Below are positions 27,007-34,080 of a DNA stretch of 34,080 bases, in pieces (position 1 is the stretch's first letter; every line of letters begins with the position of its first letter). The notes beneath the pieces are model-generated. The model made no database searches. It was not told where the DNA came from and saw only the letters and a program-made list of their open reading frames with translations. Source of the DNA: Pseudomonadota bacterium. Its GTDB lineage: Bacteria; Pseudomonadota; Gammaproteobacteria; Acidiferrobacterales; UBA6901. The DNA lies in NCBI GenBank assembly GCA_027364845.1, contig DAHXOO010000026.1:1-34080 (forward strand). Reading direction: 5' to 3'. The translations under genes were made by a program, and so were the position numbers.

Positions 27007-27819
27007 ATGCCGCAGCGACTATCCGGCGCAGATTATCGGGCCATTCTCGAAACCGTCGATATCGCCCATTCCGTTCCCGATCAACAAACGATGCTTCTTG
27101 CCATATTCGAGAAGCTTGAGAAATGGATTGGCATCAGCAGCGGAGTTTTTCTGCCGGTGGATTGCAAAACGGGAGAGTTTCGGCGGGAGGGCTCGGTCAA
27201 GTTCAATATTGACGAACGGGTATACGTTGAATTTTTCACCTATTACGCTCGTCGCCATCCACTCGTGCAGAGAAACATTCACCTGAAGACGGTGAATCAA
27301 TCGCACCGGCTGACGGACTTTGTTGCTGCTTCGGATCTACCAGACACGGAGTGGGGCAGGGATTTTCAGCCGAAGGTTCCGATTTTCTACGAGTTGAGCG
27401 TGAACCTCGGTTTCCGGGGAGTGCCCATGGCGGGTCTGGCGCTGCACCGGAAAAAGCAGGAATGTGACTTCACGAAGCGGAATATTGCGGTCTTGGATAT
27501 TCTCTTTCCTCATCTTTCGAGGTCGCTGCAGAACATCGCCTCGCTGAAATCTAAGGGTTTGTCGCTGGATTGCATTCGAAAGAAACTCGCCGGCCTTGGG
27601 TTCACGCCGAGAGAAGAGGAGGTCGCCGCGCTGGTTGTCGGCGGATTGTCCAATCGCCAGATCGCGGAGCGCCTTTTCATCAGCGAGATGACCGTGAAGG
27701 ACCATCTCAAGAGCATATTCGGGAAACTGGATATAAGGCGAAGGAGCGAGCTGGCGGCAATGGCGCTGGGACTGGGCTCCGCTGAAATAAAACCCGAATC
27801 CGCAAACTCCGTCGCGTAG
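27007..27819 (+). CDS. LuxR-type regulator, second of the tandem pair
   Basis: The protein is 270 aa. It shares the N-terminal design of the previous gene (LSGADYRAILETVDIAHSVP; KWIGISSGVFLPVDCKTGEF; GVPMAGLALHRKKQECDFTK) but lacks its PAS-like middle part. The HTH (FTPREEEVAALVVGGLSNRQIAERLFISEMTVKDHLKSIFGKLDI) is nearly the same. ATG 27007 follows GAGAGGA. The frame is open further upstream, but that overlaps the end of the first gene. With almost identical recognition helices, both proteins probably bind the same sites, so they may compete or form heterodimers. Confidence 0.83.
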   Translation: MPQRLSGADYRAILETVDIAHSVPDQQTMLLAIFEKLEKWIGISSGVFLPVDCKTGEFRREGSVKFNIDERVYVEFFTYYARRHPLVQRNIHLKTVNQSHRLTDFVAASDLPDTEWGRDFQPKVPIFYELSVNLGFRGVPMAGLALHRKKQECDFTKRNIAVLDILFPHLSRSLQNIASLKSKGLSLDCIRKKLAGLGFTPREEEVAALVVGGLSNRQIAERLFISEMTVKDHLKSIFGKLDIRRRSELAAMALGLGSAEIKPESANSVA

Positions 27820-28203
27820 ACTCTGACCCGGCGTACCAGGATCGAACCTGGCGCACGTTAGCCGATAGAATCTGTCGAGGCCGGAACATCGCTGTTGACG
27901 ATCCGGCCATCAAACTTGCAAACCCGGCACCGGACCCGGTTATTCTGAAGCTCCATGTCGGGCTATCCGTGGATTGCCCGCCAATGTTCCGTTTTGAGCC
28001 GGACAACGTAGTTCGTCGAGGTACCCGCCAGCCAGCGCGGCATTCGTACCGCAAGCCGGGTTCGTCCGGCCGCTGTGCGAAACTGCTTCTCATCGCCCGC
28101 TAATCCGCCGGGGGCGCATGCCACGGATTTCCCGGTATACTACGGACCCTTTCGTATACCCAGGACATCAATCAATTTACGCTGACGTAAGAGAATTCTG
28201 CTC
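27820..28203. other. Gap between the LuxR pair and icd
   Basis: 384 bp. It holds a dyad ccaggatcgaacctgg just after the LuxR stop, a short minus-strand frame with a CxxC (MELQNNRVRCRVCKFDGRIV, about 27862-27960), and the icd upstream dyad. No complete gene is supported. Confidence 0.45.
28134..28160. promoter_or_regulatory. GGTATAC-N13-GTATACC dyad upstream of icd
   Basis: Seven-base perfect arms 13 bases apart, 44 bases before the icd start. The left arm contains TATACT, a -10-like hexamer. The spacing fits a dimeric transcription factor. The same GGTATAC occurs before the last gene (33818-33824). Confidence 0.45.
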
Positions 28204-29469
28204 ATGGCCTATAAAAAGATCAAAGTGCCCACCCGCGGCGCACGCATAACCTCCAATCCCGATTTCAGCCTCAATGTGCCGGATTGCCCCATCATTCCGG
28301 TCGTCGAAGGGGATGGAATCGGTATCGATATTACGCCGGTCATGCGCAGGGTGGTTGATGCTGCCGTGGACAAGGCTTACGGCAAGCGCCGATCCATCTC
28401 GTGGATGGAGGTTTATGCTGGGGAAAAGGCGGTCAAAGTCTATGGCGATAGCCAATGGTTGCCGCAAGAGACACTCGATGCACTGCGCGATTACGTAGTT
28501 TCGATCAAGGGGCCGCTCACCACGCCGGTGGGGCAGGGCCTGCGTTCGCTCAACGTTACCATCCGCCAGGCGCTCGATCTCTATGCCTGCGTCCGGCCGA
28601 TTCGCTATTTTCCTGGAACCCCCTCGCCGCTGAAAAACCCCGAGCTCACGGACATGGTGATATTCCGCGAGAACACCGAGGACATCTATGCCGGCATCGA
28701 ATGGCCGGCGGGATCGGAGCAGGTCAGGAAGGTCATCTCCTTCCTTGAAACGCAGATGGGCGTCACCCAGATCCGCTTCCCGGACAGCTCGGCCATCGGC
28801 ATCAAGCCGGTATCGCGCGAGGGTTCCGAGCGCCTCATCAGAAAGGCACTGCATTATGCTGTCGATCACGATCGCCGCTCGCTTACCCTGGTGCACAAGG
28901 GCAACATCATGAAATACACCGAGGGCGCCTTCCGCAACTGGGGCTACGAGCTGGCAAAGCGGGAATTCGGGGCAAAGCCGATAGGCGAAGGGCCGTGGTG
29001 CGTGATCACCAGCCCGCGCAGCGGGCGCGAGATCGTGGTGAAGGATGTGATCGCCGACAATTTCCTTCAGCAGATTCTGCTGCGACCGGCGGAATACGAT
29101 GTGATTGCCACGCTCAATCTGAATGGTGACTATATTTCTGATGCGCTCGCTGCCCAGGTCGGCGGGATCGGGATCGCTCCCGGCGCGAACATCGCGGATT
29201 CGGTGGCCGTGTTCGAAGCGACTCATGGCACGGCGCCCAAGTATGCCGGAAAGAACCAGGTGAACCCCGGGTCCATGATTCTTTCCGCGGAGATGATGCT
29301 GCGTTATCTCGGCTGGACCGAGGCCGCGGATCTGATCATCAAGGGCATGACTGGGGCGATTGCCGCCCGCACCGTTACCTATGATCTGGCGCGGGTGCTC
29401 GCCGCAGCGGACGGTGTCACCCAGGTTTCCTGCTCCGGGTTTGGCGAAGCCCTCATCGCCCGAATGTAG
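28204..29469 (+). CDS. icd: NADP-dependent isocitrate dehydrogenase
   Basis: The protein is 421 aa, similar to E. coli Icd in length. It catalyses oxidative decarboxylation of isocitrate to 2-oxoglutarate in the TCA cycle. Visible are [21 protein letters not shown] (Ser equivalent to the AceK-phosphorylated Ser113), [29 protein letters not shown] and [26 protein letters not shown]. The cofactor site [12 protein letters not shown] with Lys-Tyr, plus TYDLARV with Tyr and Arg, is the NADP type. ATG 28204 is the first start; the upstream GAGAAT is a weak ribosome binding site. Nearby clpS/clpA and the rluE block are also icd neighbours in E. coli. Confidence 0.97.
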   Translation: MAYKKIKVPTRGARITSNPDFSLNVPDCPIIPVVEGDGIGIDITPVMRRVVDAAVDKAYGKRRSISWMEVYAGEKAVKVYGDSQWLPQETLDALRDYVVSIKGPLTTPVGQGLRSLNVTIRQALDLYACVRPIRYFPGTPSPLKNPELTDMVIFRENTEDIYAGIEWPAGSEQVRKVISFLETQMGVTQIRFPDSSAIGIKPVSREGSERLIRKALHYAVDHDRRSLTLVHKGNIMKYTEGAFRNWGYELAKREFGAKPIGEGPWCVITSPRSGREIVVKDVIADNFLQQILLRPAEYDVIATLNLNGDYISDALAAQVGGIGIAPGANIADSVAVFEATHGTAPKYAGKNQVNPGSMILSAEMMLRYLGWTEAADLIIKGMTGAIAARTVTYDLARVLAAADGVTQVSCSGFGEALIARM

Positions 29470-29478
29470 CGAGGTGCC

Positions 29479-29685
29479 CTACTTGAGCGGAGGCATGTAT
29501 TCGGTGCGGATGTGCCCCGTCGGCTCGGGTGCCCGCACGCCTGCGCCGACCAGCAGGTTCAACAGCTTCTCTCCGGGCTGACCGAGCAGATCGAGGTGTT
29601 CGCTCAGCCCTTCGACCAGGCGTTGCGCCTCTTCGGGTTCCAGGATCACACTCAGGACCTCAGCGGTCTGGTTCTCAATGTTCAT
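29479..29685 (-). CDS. Small hypothetical protein A (68 aa)
   Basis: MNIENQTAEVLSVILEPEEA begins a 68-aa acidic, mostly helical protein (AQRLVEGLSEHLDLLGQPGEKLLNLLVGAG) with a Pro-rich end. ATG 29685 follows GAGG. It is convergent with icd, ten bases from its stop. It lies ten bases after the next small gene and has the same layout (MNI start, a helix, LLxxAG), suggesting ancient duplication. No family recognised. Confidence 0.6.
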   Translation of the reverse strand: MNIENQTAEVLSVILEPEEAQRLVEGLSEHLDLLGQPGEKLLNLLVGAGVRAPEPTGHIRTEYMPPLK

Positions 29686-29695
29686 GGCTGGCACC

Positions 29696-29920
29696 TCACT
29701 TTTCAATGCCCGGGTGCTGCGCGCCGGCATCCCACGGGTGGGGTGGTTGCCGGAACTGGTCGCGCATGCCGTATCCGGCGCTGCGCAGTATGTCCGCGAG
29801 ATCCAATACCGCGCTGTGCATCGTTTCCGCATGCGCGATGATGGGTCGCGCCAGCGGGTCCAGTTCGGCTTTTTCCAGATCCAGAACTATGCGGCCGTCA
29901 TCGAGCTTCCTGATGTTCAT
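29696..29920 (-). CDS. Small hypothetical protein B (74 aa)
   Basis: MNIRKLDDGRIVLDLEKAEL, then PLARPIIAHAETMHSAVLDLADILRSAGYG and a His/Pro/Gln tail. ATG 29920 follows GGGAGGA. No signal peptide or membrane segment. It is the first of the two-gene unit; a shared layout with protein A hints at paralogy or a toxin-antitoxin-like or complex-forming pair. No function is recognised. Confidence 0.6.
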   Translation of the reverse strand: MNIRKLDDGRIVLDLEKAELDPLARPIIAHAETMHSAVLDLADILRSAGYGMRDQFRQPPHPWDAGAQHPGIEK

Positions 29921-30070
29921 TGTCGCCTGTCCTCCCGCCCGAATCGGGCATATTACGCGCTACATGGGGGCGCGTCCCGCAAATTCCCCGCCTGAACCCT
30001 GAGACCACGAAAGCGCATGGGTGTTTGCACGTCGCAGCCACACTATCCGGTGTAGGTGTCGGATGCCCGG

Positions 30071-30100
30071 AAAAAGAAAAACCCGGCAGTTGCCGGGCTC
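30071..30100 (-). terminator. Rho-independent terminator of the cold-shock gene
   Basis: On the minus strand CCCGGCA and TGCCGGG form a seven-bp GC-rich stem with a two-base loop at 30082-30097, followed at once by TTTTTCTTTTT. It lies 40 bases after the cold-shock stop. Confidence 0.88.
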
Positions 30101-30136
30101 AGGAATAACACCGACCTTTGACAGGACTGGATTGCG

Positions 30137-30343
30137 CTACGACGTCGCGCGAATATTGGTTGCCTGCGGACCCTTTGGCCCTTCCTGTATTTCAAATTCG
30201 ACCTGTTGCCCTTCTTTGAGGGTCTTGTATCCGTCCATTTCAATCGCCGAGAAGTGGGCGAAGACATCGTCACCGCCATTGGTGGGCGAGATGAAGCCGT
30301 ACCCTTTGCTGGCGTTAAACCACTTAACAGTACCAGTTGCCAT
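30137..30343 (-). CDS. Cold-shock domain protein
   Basis: The protein is 68 aa, a single cold-shock domain. RNP1 is KGYGFI and RNP2 is [33 protein letters not shown] is typical of CspA/CspD relatives. Such proteins bind single-stranded RNA or DNA and melt RNA structure or inhibit replication (CspD). In E. coli cspD is divergent from clpS-clpA, as here, so CspD is the likely orthologue. ATG 30343 follows AGGGGGA. Confidence 0.92.
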   Translation of the reverse strand: MATGTVKWFNASKGYGFISPTNGGDDVFAHFSAIEMDGYKTLKEGQQVEFEIQEGPKGPQATNIRATS

Positions 30344-30713
30344 GCCACATCCCCCTAGTTCTCAACGGAGCTGGATACTTTATCCGCCCCATTTTTATTG
30401 CCAAGATCAGAGTGCGTTCCTGAAGCCGGAATCGGTACCCCGTTTATGACAGTGCTTTTCCGAGTAAAATCAAGTCCGCACTGGCACAATCTTCCCGCTT
30501 TTTTTGTCCAAGTCAAGGATATCGCGTGGCGCGAGTCGACTCGCCGCCAGCCCTGGATACGGGAAGCGGCAGCATTGCCCCGCGACCCGATTCTCCGGGA
30601 CCAAAATCCGTGCCAGCCTGGTGTTATTCGCGAAAAGTCTTGAATTTTTGGGCAATGGTCCCAAAATGTAGATACTTCACGGGCATGGTCTAATCTGTGA
30701 GTTATAGAGGGTT
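30344..30713. other. Divergent region between the cold-shock gene and clpS
   Basis: 370 bp without a gene. It holds a TTTTGGG-N7-CCCAAAA dyad (30646-30666) and an extended -10 (TGGTCTAAT) for clpS. Short frames in it are not protein-like. Confidence 0.5.
30686..30694 (+). promoter_or_regulatory. Extended -10 promoter element for clpS
   Basis: TGG followed by TCTAAT matches an extended -10 (TGnTATAAT with one mismatch) 20 bases before the clpS ATG. The mRNA leader would be short, and GAGG lies just before the start. Confidence 0.4.
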
Positions 30714-31031
30714 ATGAGCGACAAACAGCTGCAATATACCGACGGCCTCGTCGTTCAGGAAGTCAAGCCGGAGTTAAAGAGGCCGCCGCTGTATAAAGTT
30801 ATTCTGTTGAATGACGATTATACGCCTATGGAGTTCGTAGTTGTGGTGCTGGAGCGGTTTTTCCACAAGAACCGTGAGGAGGCGATGCGCATCATGCTGC
30901 ATGTGCACCAGAAGGGCATCGGTGTGTGCGGTCTGTATACGCGTGAGGTAGCCGAGACGAAGGTGCGCCAGGTAACGGTGTTCTCAACGGAAAACCAGCA
31001 TCCGTTGCAGTGCACGATGGAGCCGGAGTAG
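30714..31031 (+). CDS. clpS: ATP-dependent Clp protease adaptor ClpS
   Basis: The protein is 105 aa. [20 protein letters not shown] (Asn/Asp/Asp binding pocket), [23 protein letters not shown] (pocket His) and [15 protein letters not shown] are all typical. ClpS delivers N-degron substrates to ClpA. ATG 30714 follows GAGG. clpA starts 74 bases after its stop. Confidence 0.96.
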   Translation: MSDKQLQYTDGLVVQEVKPELKRPPLYKVILLNDDYTPMEFVVVVLERFFHKNREEAMRIMLHVHQKGIGVCGLYTREVAETKVRQVTVFSTENQHPLQCTMEPE

Positions 31032-31105
31032 GCATTCGGGAAATTGCTGCGTGCGACGGCACACGCGAAAGTTTGCGCCGGAAGTGTATCCGGGAGGGTA
31101 GCCAG

Positions 31106-33343
31106 ATGTTGTCTCAGGAACTGGAGTTCTCGCTGAATGCGGCGTTTCAGGACGCGCGCGAGAAGCGCCATGAATACATCACGGTGGAGCATCTGCTCGC
31201 CGCGCTATTGGACAATCCCAGCGCGGCGCGCGTGATTCGTGCATGCGGCGGCAACATTGACGAACTGCGCAAGAACCTCAAGAGCTTTCTCAACGAGAGC
31301 GTTCCCGGCATTCCGGTTGGCAGCGAAAACGATACCCAGCCCACGCTCGGTTTCCAGCGCGTGATCCAGCGTGCGGTCCTGCACGTCCAGGGTGTTGGCA
31401 AGAAAGAGGTTACGGGTGCCAATGTCCTGGTCGCGATTTTCGGGGAAAAGGACTCGCACGCGGTGTACTTTCTGCACAAGCAGAACATCAGCCGTTTCGA
31501 CGTGGTGAATTTCATTTCCCATGGAATTTCGAAGGTTCCCGGAGAAAATCAGCCCGAACTGCCGGCGCCGGAAGAGAGCGAAGATGGCAGCAGCGCACCG
31601 GAGCGCAGTCCACTCGACATCTTTACTGTCAACCTCAACGAGCGCGCGCGCGCGGGAAAGATCGACCCGCTAATCGGCCGTGAAAATGAGCTGCAGCGCA
31701 CCATCCAGATTCTTTGCCGTCGCCGCAAGAACAATCCGTTGTACGTCGGTGAGGCTGGGGTGGGCAAGACGGCGATCGCCGAGGGGCTGGCGAAGAAGAT
31801 TGTCGACGGGGACGTGCCAGAAGTCCTGTCGAAGAACACTATCTATGCGCTCGACATGGGGGCGCTGCTGGCTGGAACGAAATACCGTGGCGACTTCGAG
31901 AAGCGGCTGAAGGCGGTGTTGCATCAACTCAAGAAGCAGGAGCACGCGATCCTGTTCATCGACGAGATCCATACCATTATCGGCGCCGGAGCTGCTTCCG
32001 GCGGTGCCATGGACGCCTCCAATCTCCTCAAGCCGGTGCTTTCTTCCGGCGACCTGAAATGCATCGGGTCTACGACCTACCAGGAGTATCGTGGTATTTT
32101 CGAAAAAGACCGGGCTTTGTCGCGGCGATTTCAGAAGATTGACGTGACCGAGCCTACCGTCGAGGAGACAGTGCAGATTCTGCAGGGACTGAAGGCTCGC
32201 TTCGAGCAGCACCATGGCGTGCGTTATACCGGCCAGGCGCTGCGCAGTGCTGCCGAGCTATCCGCGCGCTTTATCAACGACCGCTATCTACCCGACAAGG
32301 CGATCGACGTGATCGATGAGGCGGGAGCCAGCATGCATCTGCTGGCGCCGAACAAGCGCAAGAAGACCATTGGGGTCGGCGATGTCGAAGACATCGTTGC
32401 CAAGATCGCGCGTATTCCTCCAAGGAGCGTATCGTCTTCCGATATGAAGGCGCTGCGCACTCTGGAAAGGGATCTGAAACTGGTCGTGTTCGGCCAGGAT
32501 CAGGCAATTGACGCGCTGGCGACGGCGATCAAGATGTCGCGCTCCGGTCTGGGCCAGCCGGAAAAGCCGATAGGTTCCTACTTGTTCTCGGGACCGACTG
32601 GTGTCGGCAAGACCGAGGTTACGCGCCAGCTTGCCAAGGTACTGGGGCTTGAGCTGATCCGTTTCGACATGTCGGAATACATGGAACGGCACACGGTTTC
32701 GCGCCTGATCGGGGCGCCGCCAGGTTACGTGGGTTTCGATCAGGGCGGTCTGTTGACCGACTCAGTCTCGAAACATCCGCATGCGGTGCTGCTGCTCGAC
32801 GAGATCGAGAAGGCTCACCAGGACGTGTTCAATCTGCTGTTGCAGGTGATGGATCACGGTACTCTGACGGACAACAATGGGCGCAAGGCGGACTTTCGCA
32901 ATATCATTATCGTCATGACAACGAACGCGGGTGCGGAAAGCATGAGCCGTTCCTCGATGGGCTTCCGCCACCAGGATCACAGCGGCGATGATGTCGAGGC
33001 GATCAAGCGGATATTCAGTCCCGAGTTTCGTAATCGGCTGGATGCGGTCATTCCATTCAAGCGGCTGGACAAGGGCACGATTGCCCACGTCGTGGATAAA
33101 TTCATCCTCGAGCTTGAGGCCCAGCTGGAAGAGCGCAATGTCACGATAGAGTTCGATGAGAGTGCGCGCGGCTGGCTGGCCGAACACGGTTTCGACGAGG
33201 CGATGGGCGCCAGACCCATGGCGCGCCTGATCCGTGAAAAAGTGAAAAAACCACTGGCCGACGAACTTCTGTTCGGCAAGCTTGCTGGCGGCGGGCACGT
33301 GCGTGTGAGTGCGAGGGACGACGAACTCGCCTTCGAATTCTAG
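31106..33343 (+). CDS. clpA: ClpA ATPase subunit of the ClpAP protease
   Basis: The protein is 745 aa. An N-domain ([22 protein letters not shown]) is followed by AAA+ domain 1 with [13 protein letters not shown] and [10 protein letters not shown], then domain 2 with [13 protein letters not shown] and [10 protein letters not shown]. The ClpP-docking loop reads MGF ([12 protein letters not shown]) where E. coli ClpA has IGL, so the first position is changed. The C-domain ([16 protein letters not shown]) is normal. ATG 31106 follows GGGAGG. Confidence 0.97.
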   Translation: MLSQELEFSLNAAFQDAREKRHEYITVEHLLAALLDNPSAARVIRACGGNIDELRKNLKSFLNESVPGIPVGSENDTQPTLGFQRVIQRAVLHVQGVGKKEVTGANVLVAIFGEKDSHAVYFLHKQNISRFDVVNFISHGISKVPGENQPELPAPEESEDGSSAPERSPLDIFTVNLNERARAGKIDPLIGRENELQRTIQILCRRRKNNPLYVGEAGVGKTAIAEGLAKKIVDGDVPEVLSKNTIYALDMGALLAGTKYRGDFEKRLKAVLHQLKKQEHAILFIDEIHTIIGAGAASGGAMDASNLLKPVLSSGDLKCIGSTTYQEYRGIFEKDRALSRRFQKIDVTEPTVEETVQILQGLKARFEQHHGVRYTGQALRSAAELSARFINDRYLPDKAIDVIDEAGASMHLLAPNKRKKTIGVGDVEDIVAKIARIPPRSVSSSDMKALRTLERDLKLVVFGQDQAIDALATAIKMSRSGLGQPEKPIGSYLFSGPTGVGKTEVTRQLAKVLGLELIRFDMSEYMERHTVSRLIGAPPGYVGFDQGGLLTDSVSKHPHAVLLLDEIEKAHQDVFNLLLQVMDHGTLTDNNGRKADFRNIIIVMTTNAGAESMSRSSMGFRHQDHSGDDVEAIKRIFSPEFRNRLDAVIPFKRLDKGTIAHVVDKFILELEAQLEERNVTIEFDESARGWLAEHGFDEAMGARPMARLIREKVKKPLADELLFGKLAGGGHVRVSARDDELAFEF

Positions 33344-33857
33344 CGGCTGGCTTTTTGGCTGCGGTCCGGCCCGGGTTACCGCACTATGGTGTCACCGGTA
33401 CGGAAAAACCTGCGTCCGGGGTTGCGGCAGATTCTGATCGTGACCGCGGAGCGGTGTTGTAGCCTCCGCTGGCTCTTATCTTTTGTCGGCCGCGCCTTCG
33501 GCCTTGCCGGATCCTGGCATGTGGGATCAAGGAATCAAAACAGAAACAAGGATGTACAGTCCTTTTCGTCTCCCGTAGGCGGCTTCGATCGCGCCCGCAA
33601 ATGAAAGCTCTGATTCTCTTCTCGGCTGCTTGGTGAAGCACGTCCAGATTACGCCTGGATGCATTCAGCGCCGGAACTGAAATAAATCCGTGGTTCGAAG
33701 CGTCTTGCAAGGTGATGCTTGAAACAGCCGGACCGTGGGGTTGTTTGCTCTAGCCGAATCACGTCATTTCATTTTGGGAGGTTTACTTTTGGTTATATCC
33801 AATGACGCGGGCTATCGGGTATACATAAATTCTTAATAATTCAAGCGAGGAGGAGTC
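33344..33857. other. Gap between clpA and the last gene
   Basis: About 510 bp, with small GC-rich stem-loops but no U-tract that would make a clear clpA terminator. The right end is AT-richer and holds TATACA (33820-33825) as a possible -10 for the next gene. Confidence 0.45.
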
Positions 33858-34080
33858 ATGAGGAATGTCGTAATTTTTGCCCTGTCAATTATGTTTGCAT
33901 CTGTGGGTTGTTTTGCAGCTGATGCGAATATGCCTGGTGTGCCTCCAATTCCACTGAAACCAGGTTTATCTTTTAACGGTTTCTTTAAAGCGCATCAACC
34001 CGTTAAGATTTTATTCGCAGTGGGGCAACCCGGACCCCAGCTCAAAGAATCGCTGATAAATGGCGCTCTCGTTATTAAAT
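33858..34080 (+). CDS. Secreted protein, partial (runs off the window)
   Basis: The 5' 74 codons are present. The signal peptide is MRNVVIFALSIMFASVGCFA, then ADANMPGVPPIPLKPGLSFNGFFKAHQPVKILFAVGQPGPQLKESLINGALVIK. The strand KILFAVGQ followed by a helix recalls DsrE-like small sulfur-handling proteins, but only the start is visible. GAGGAGGAG precedes the ATG. It is AT-richer than the core genes. Confidence 0.7.
   Translation, partial: MRNVVIFALSIMFASVGCFAADANMPGVPPIPLKPGLSFNGFFKAHQPVKILFAVGQPGPQLKESLINGALVIK

Noticed and set aside
27829-27860. tRNA-like T-arm (ccaggttcgatcctgg on the minus strand)
   Set aside because: The stem fits only with a six-base loop, and no matching acceptor, D or anticodon arms are found.
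28177-29226. Minus-strand ORF of 349 aa opposite icd
   Set aside because: It is the complement of icd, which is certain from its motifs.
33489-33504. GGCCG-CGCCTT-CGGCC hairpin as clpA terminator
   Set aside because: Five-base stem, 145 bases past the stop and no U-tract.

Overview
The window looks like a chromosomal segment of a GC-rich gammaproteobacterium. Three blocks match the gammaproteobacterial core: rluE-nudJ-mnmA-purB on the minus strand, icd, and the divergent cold-shock gene / clpS-clpA pair. The genus cannot be fixed from the sequence. An acidophilic or chemolithotrophic lineage is possible, but that is only a guess.

Layout. (1) 1-2216: two paralogous minus-strand genes for secreted Sel1-repeat proteins with long Ala/Arg/Lys helical tails. 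(2) 2822-7340: plus-strand genes for a SAM methyltransferase, a PlsC-type acyltransferase, a Ser/Thr kinase-like protein with TPRs that has HRN in place of HRD, and two single-domain PilZ proteins. (3) 7572-10433: a large minus-strand protein joining an acyl carrier domain, a fatty acyl-AMP ligase and a PlsC acyltransferase. (4) 11287-13786: a NifU-domain Fe-S protein, convergent to a three-gene minus-strand run (DUF7931-like protein, NlpC/P60 lipoprotein, short secretin-like protein). (5) 14022-17778: the rluE-nudJ-mnmA-purB operon. hflD is absent, and PurB carries an unusual in-frame N-terminal helix-turn-helix extension. (6) 18089-21200: a ClC-type antiporter and a YajR-like MFS exporter that lacks the usual C-terminal domain. 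(7) 21376-25380: minus-strand genes for exported proteins, including a C39-peptidase lipoprotein next to a glycine-zipper protein, a large lipoprotein and two small secreted proteins. One of the small ones is split by a frameshift at a six-base homopolymer. (8) 25956-27819: tandem paralogous LuxR-type regulators. (9) 28204-33343: icd, two small paralogous hypothetical genes, a cold-shock protein with a good terminator, and clpS-clpA. (10) 33858-end: the start of a secreted protein that runs off the window.

How the genes may fit together. The core blocks serve tRNA and rRNA modification, purine synthesis, the TCA cycle and regulated proteolysis. The accessory blocks lean towards envelope and surface functions (acyltransferases, Sel1 and secretin-like proteins, lipoproteins, C39 and NlpC peptidases) and signalling (PilZ, kinase-like, LuxR). 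The strongest candidates for something new are the HTH-PurB fusion, the ACP-FAAL-PlsC fusion, the HRN kinase-TPR protein and the C39/glycine-zipper pair. Palindromes next to the MFS start codon and upstream of icd also stand out.
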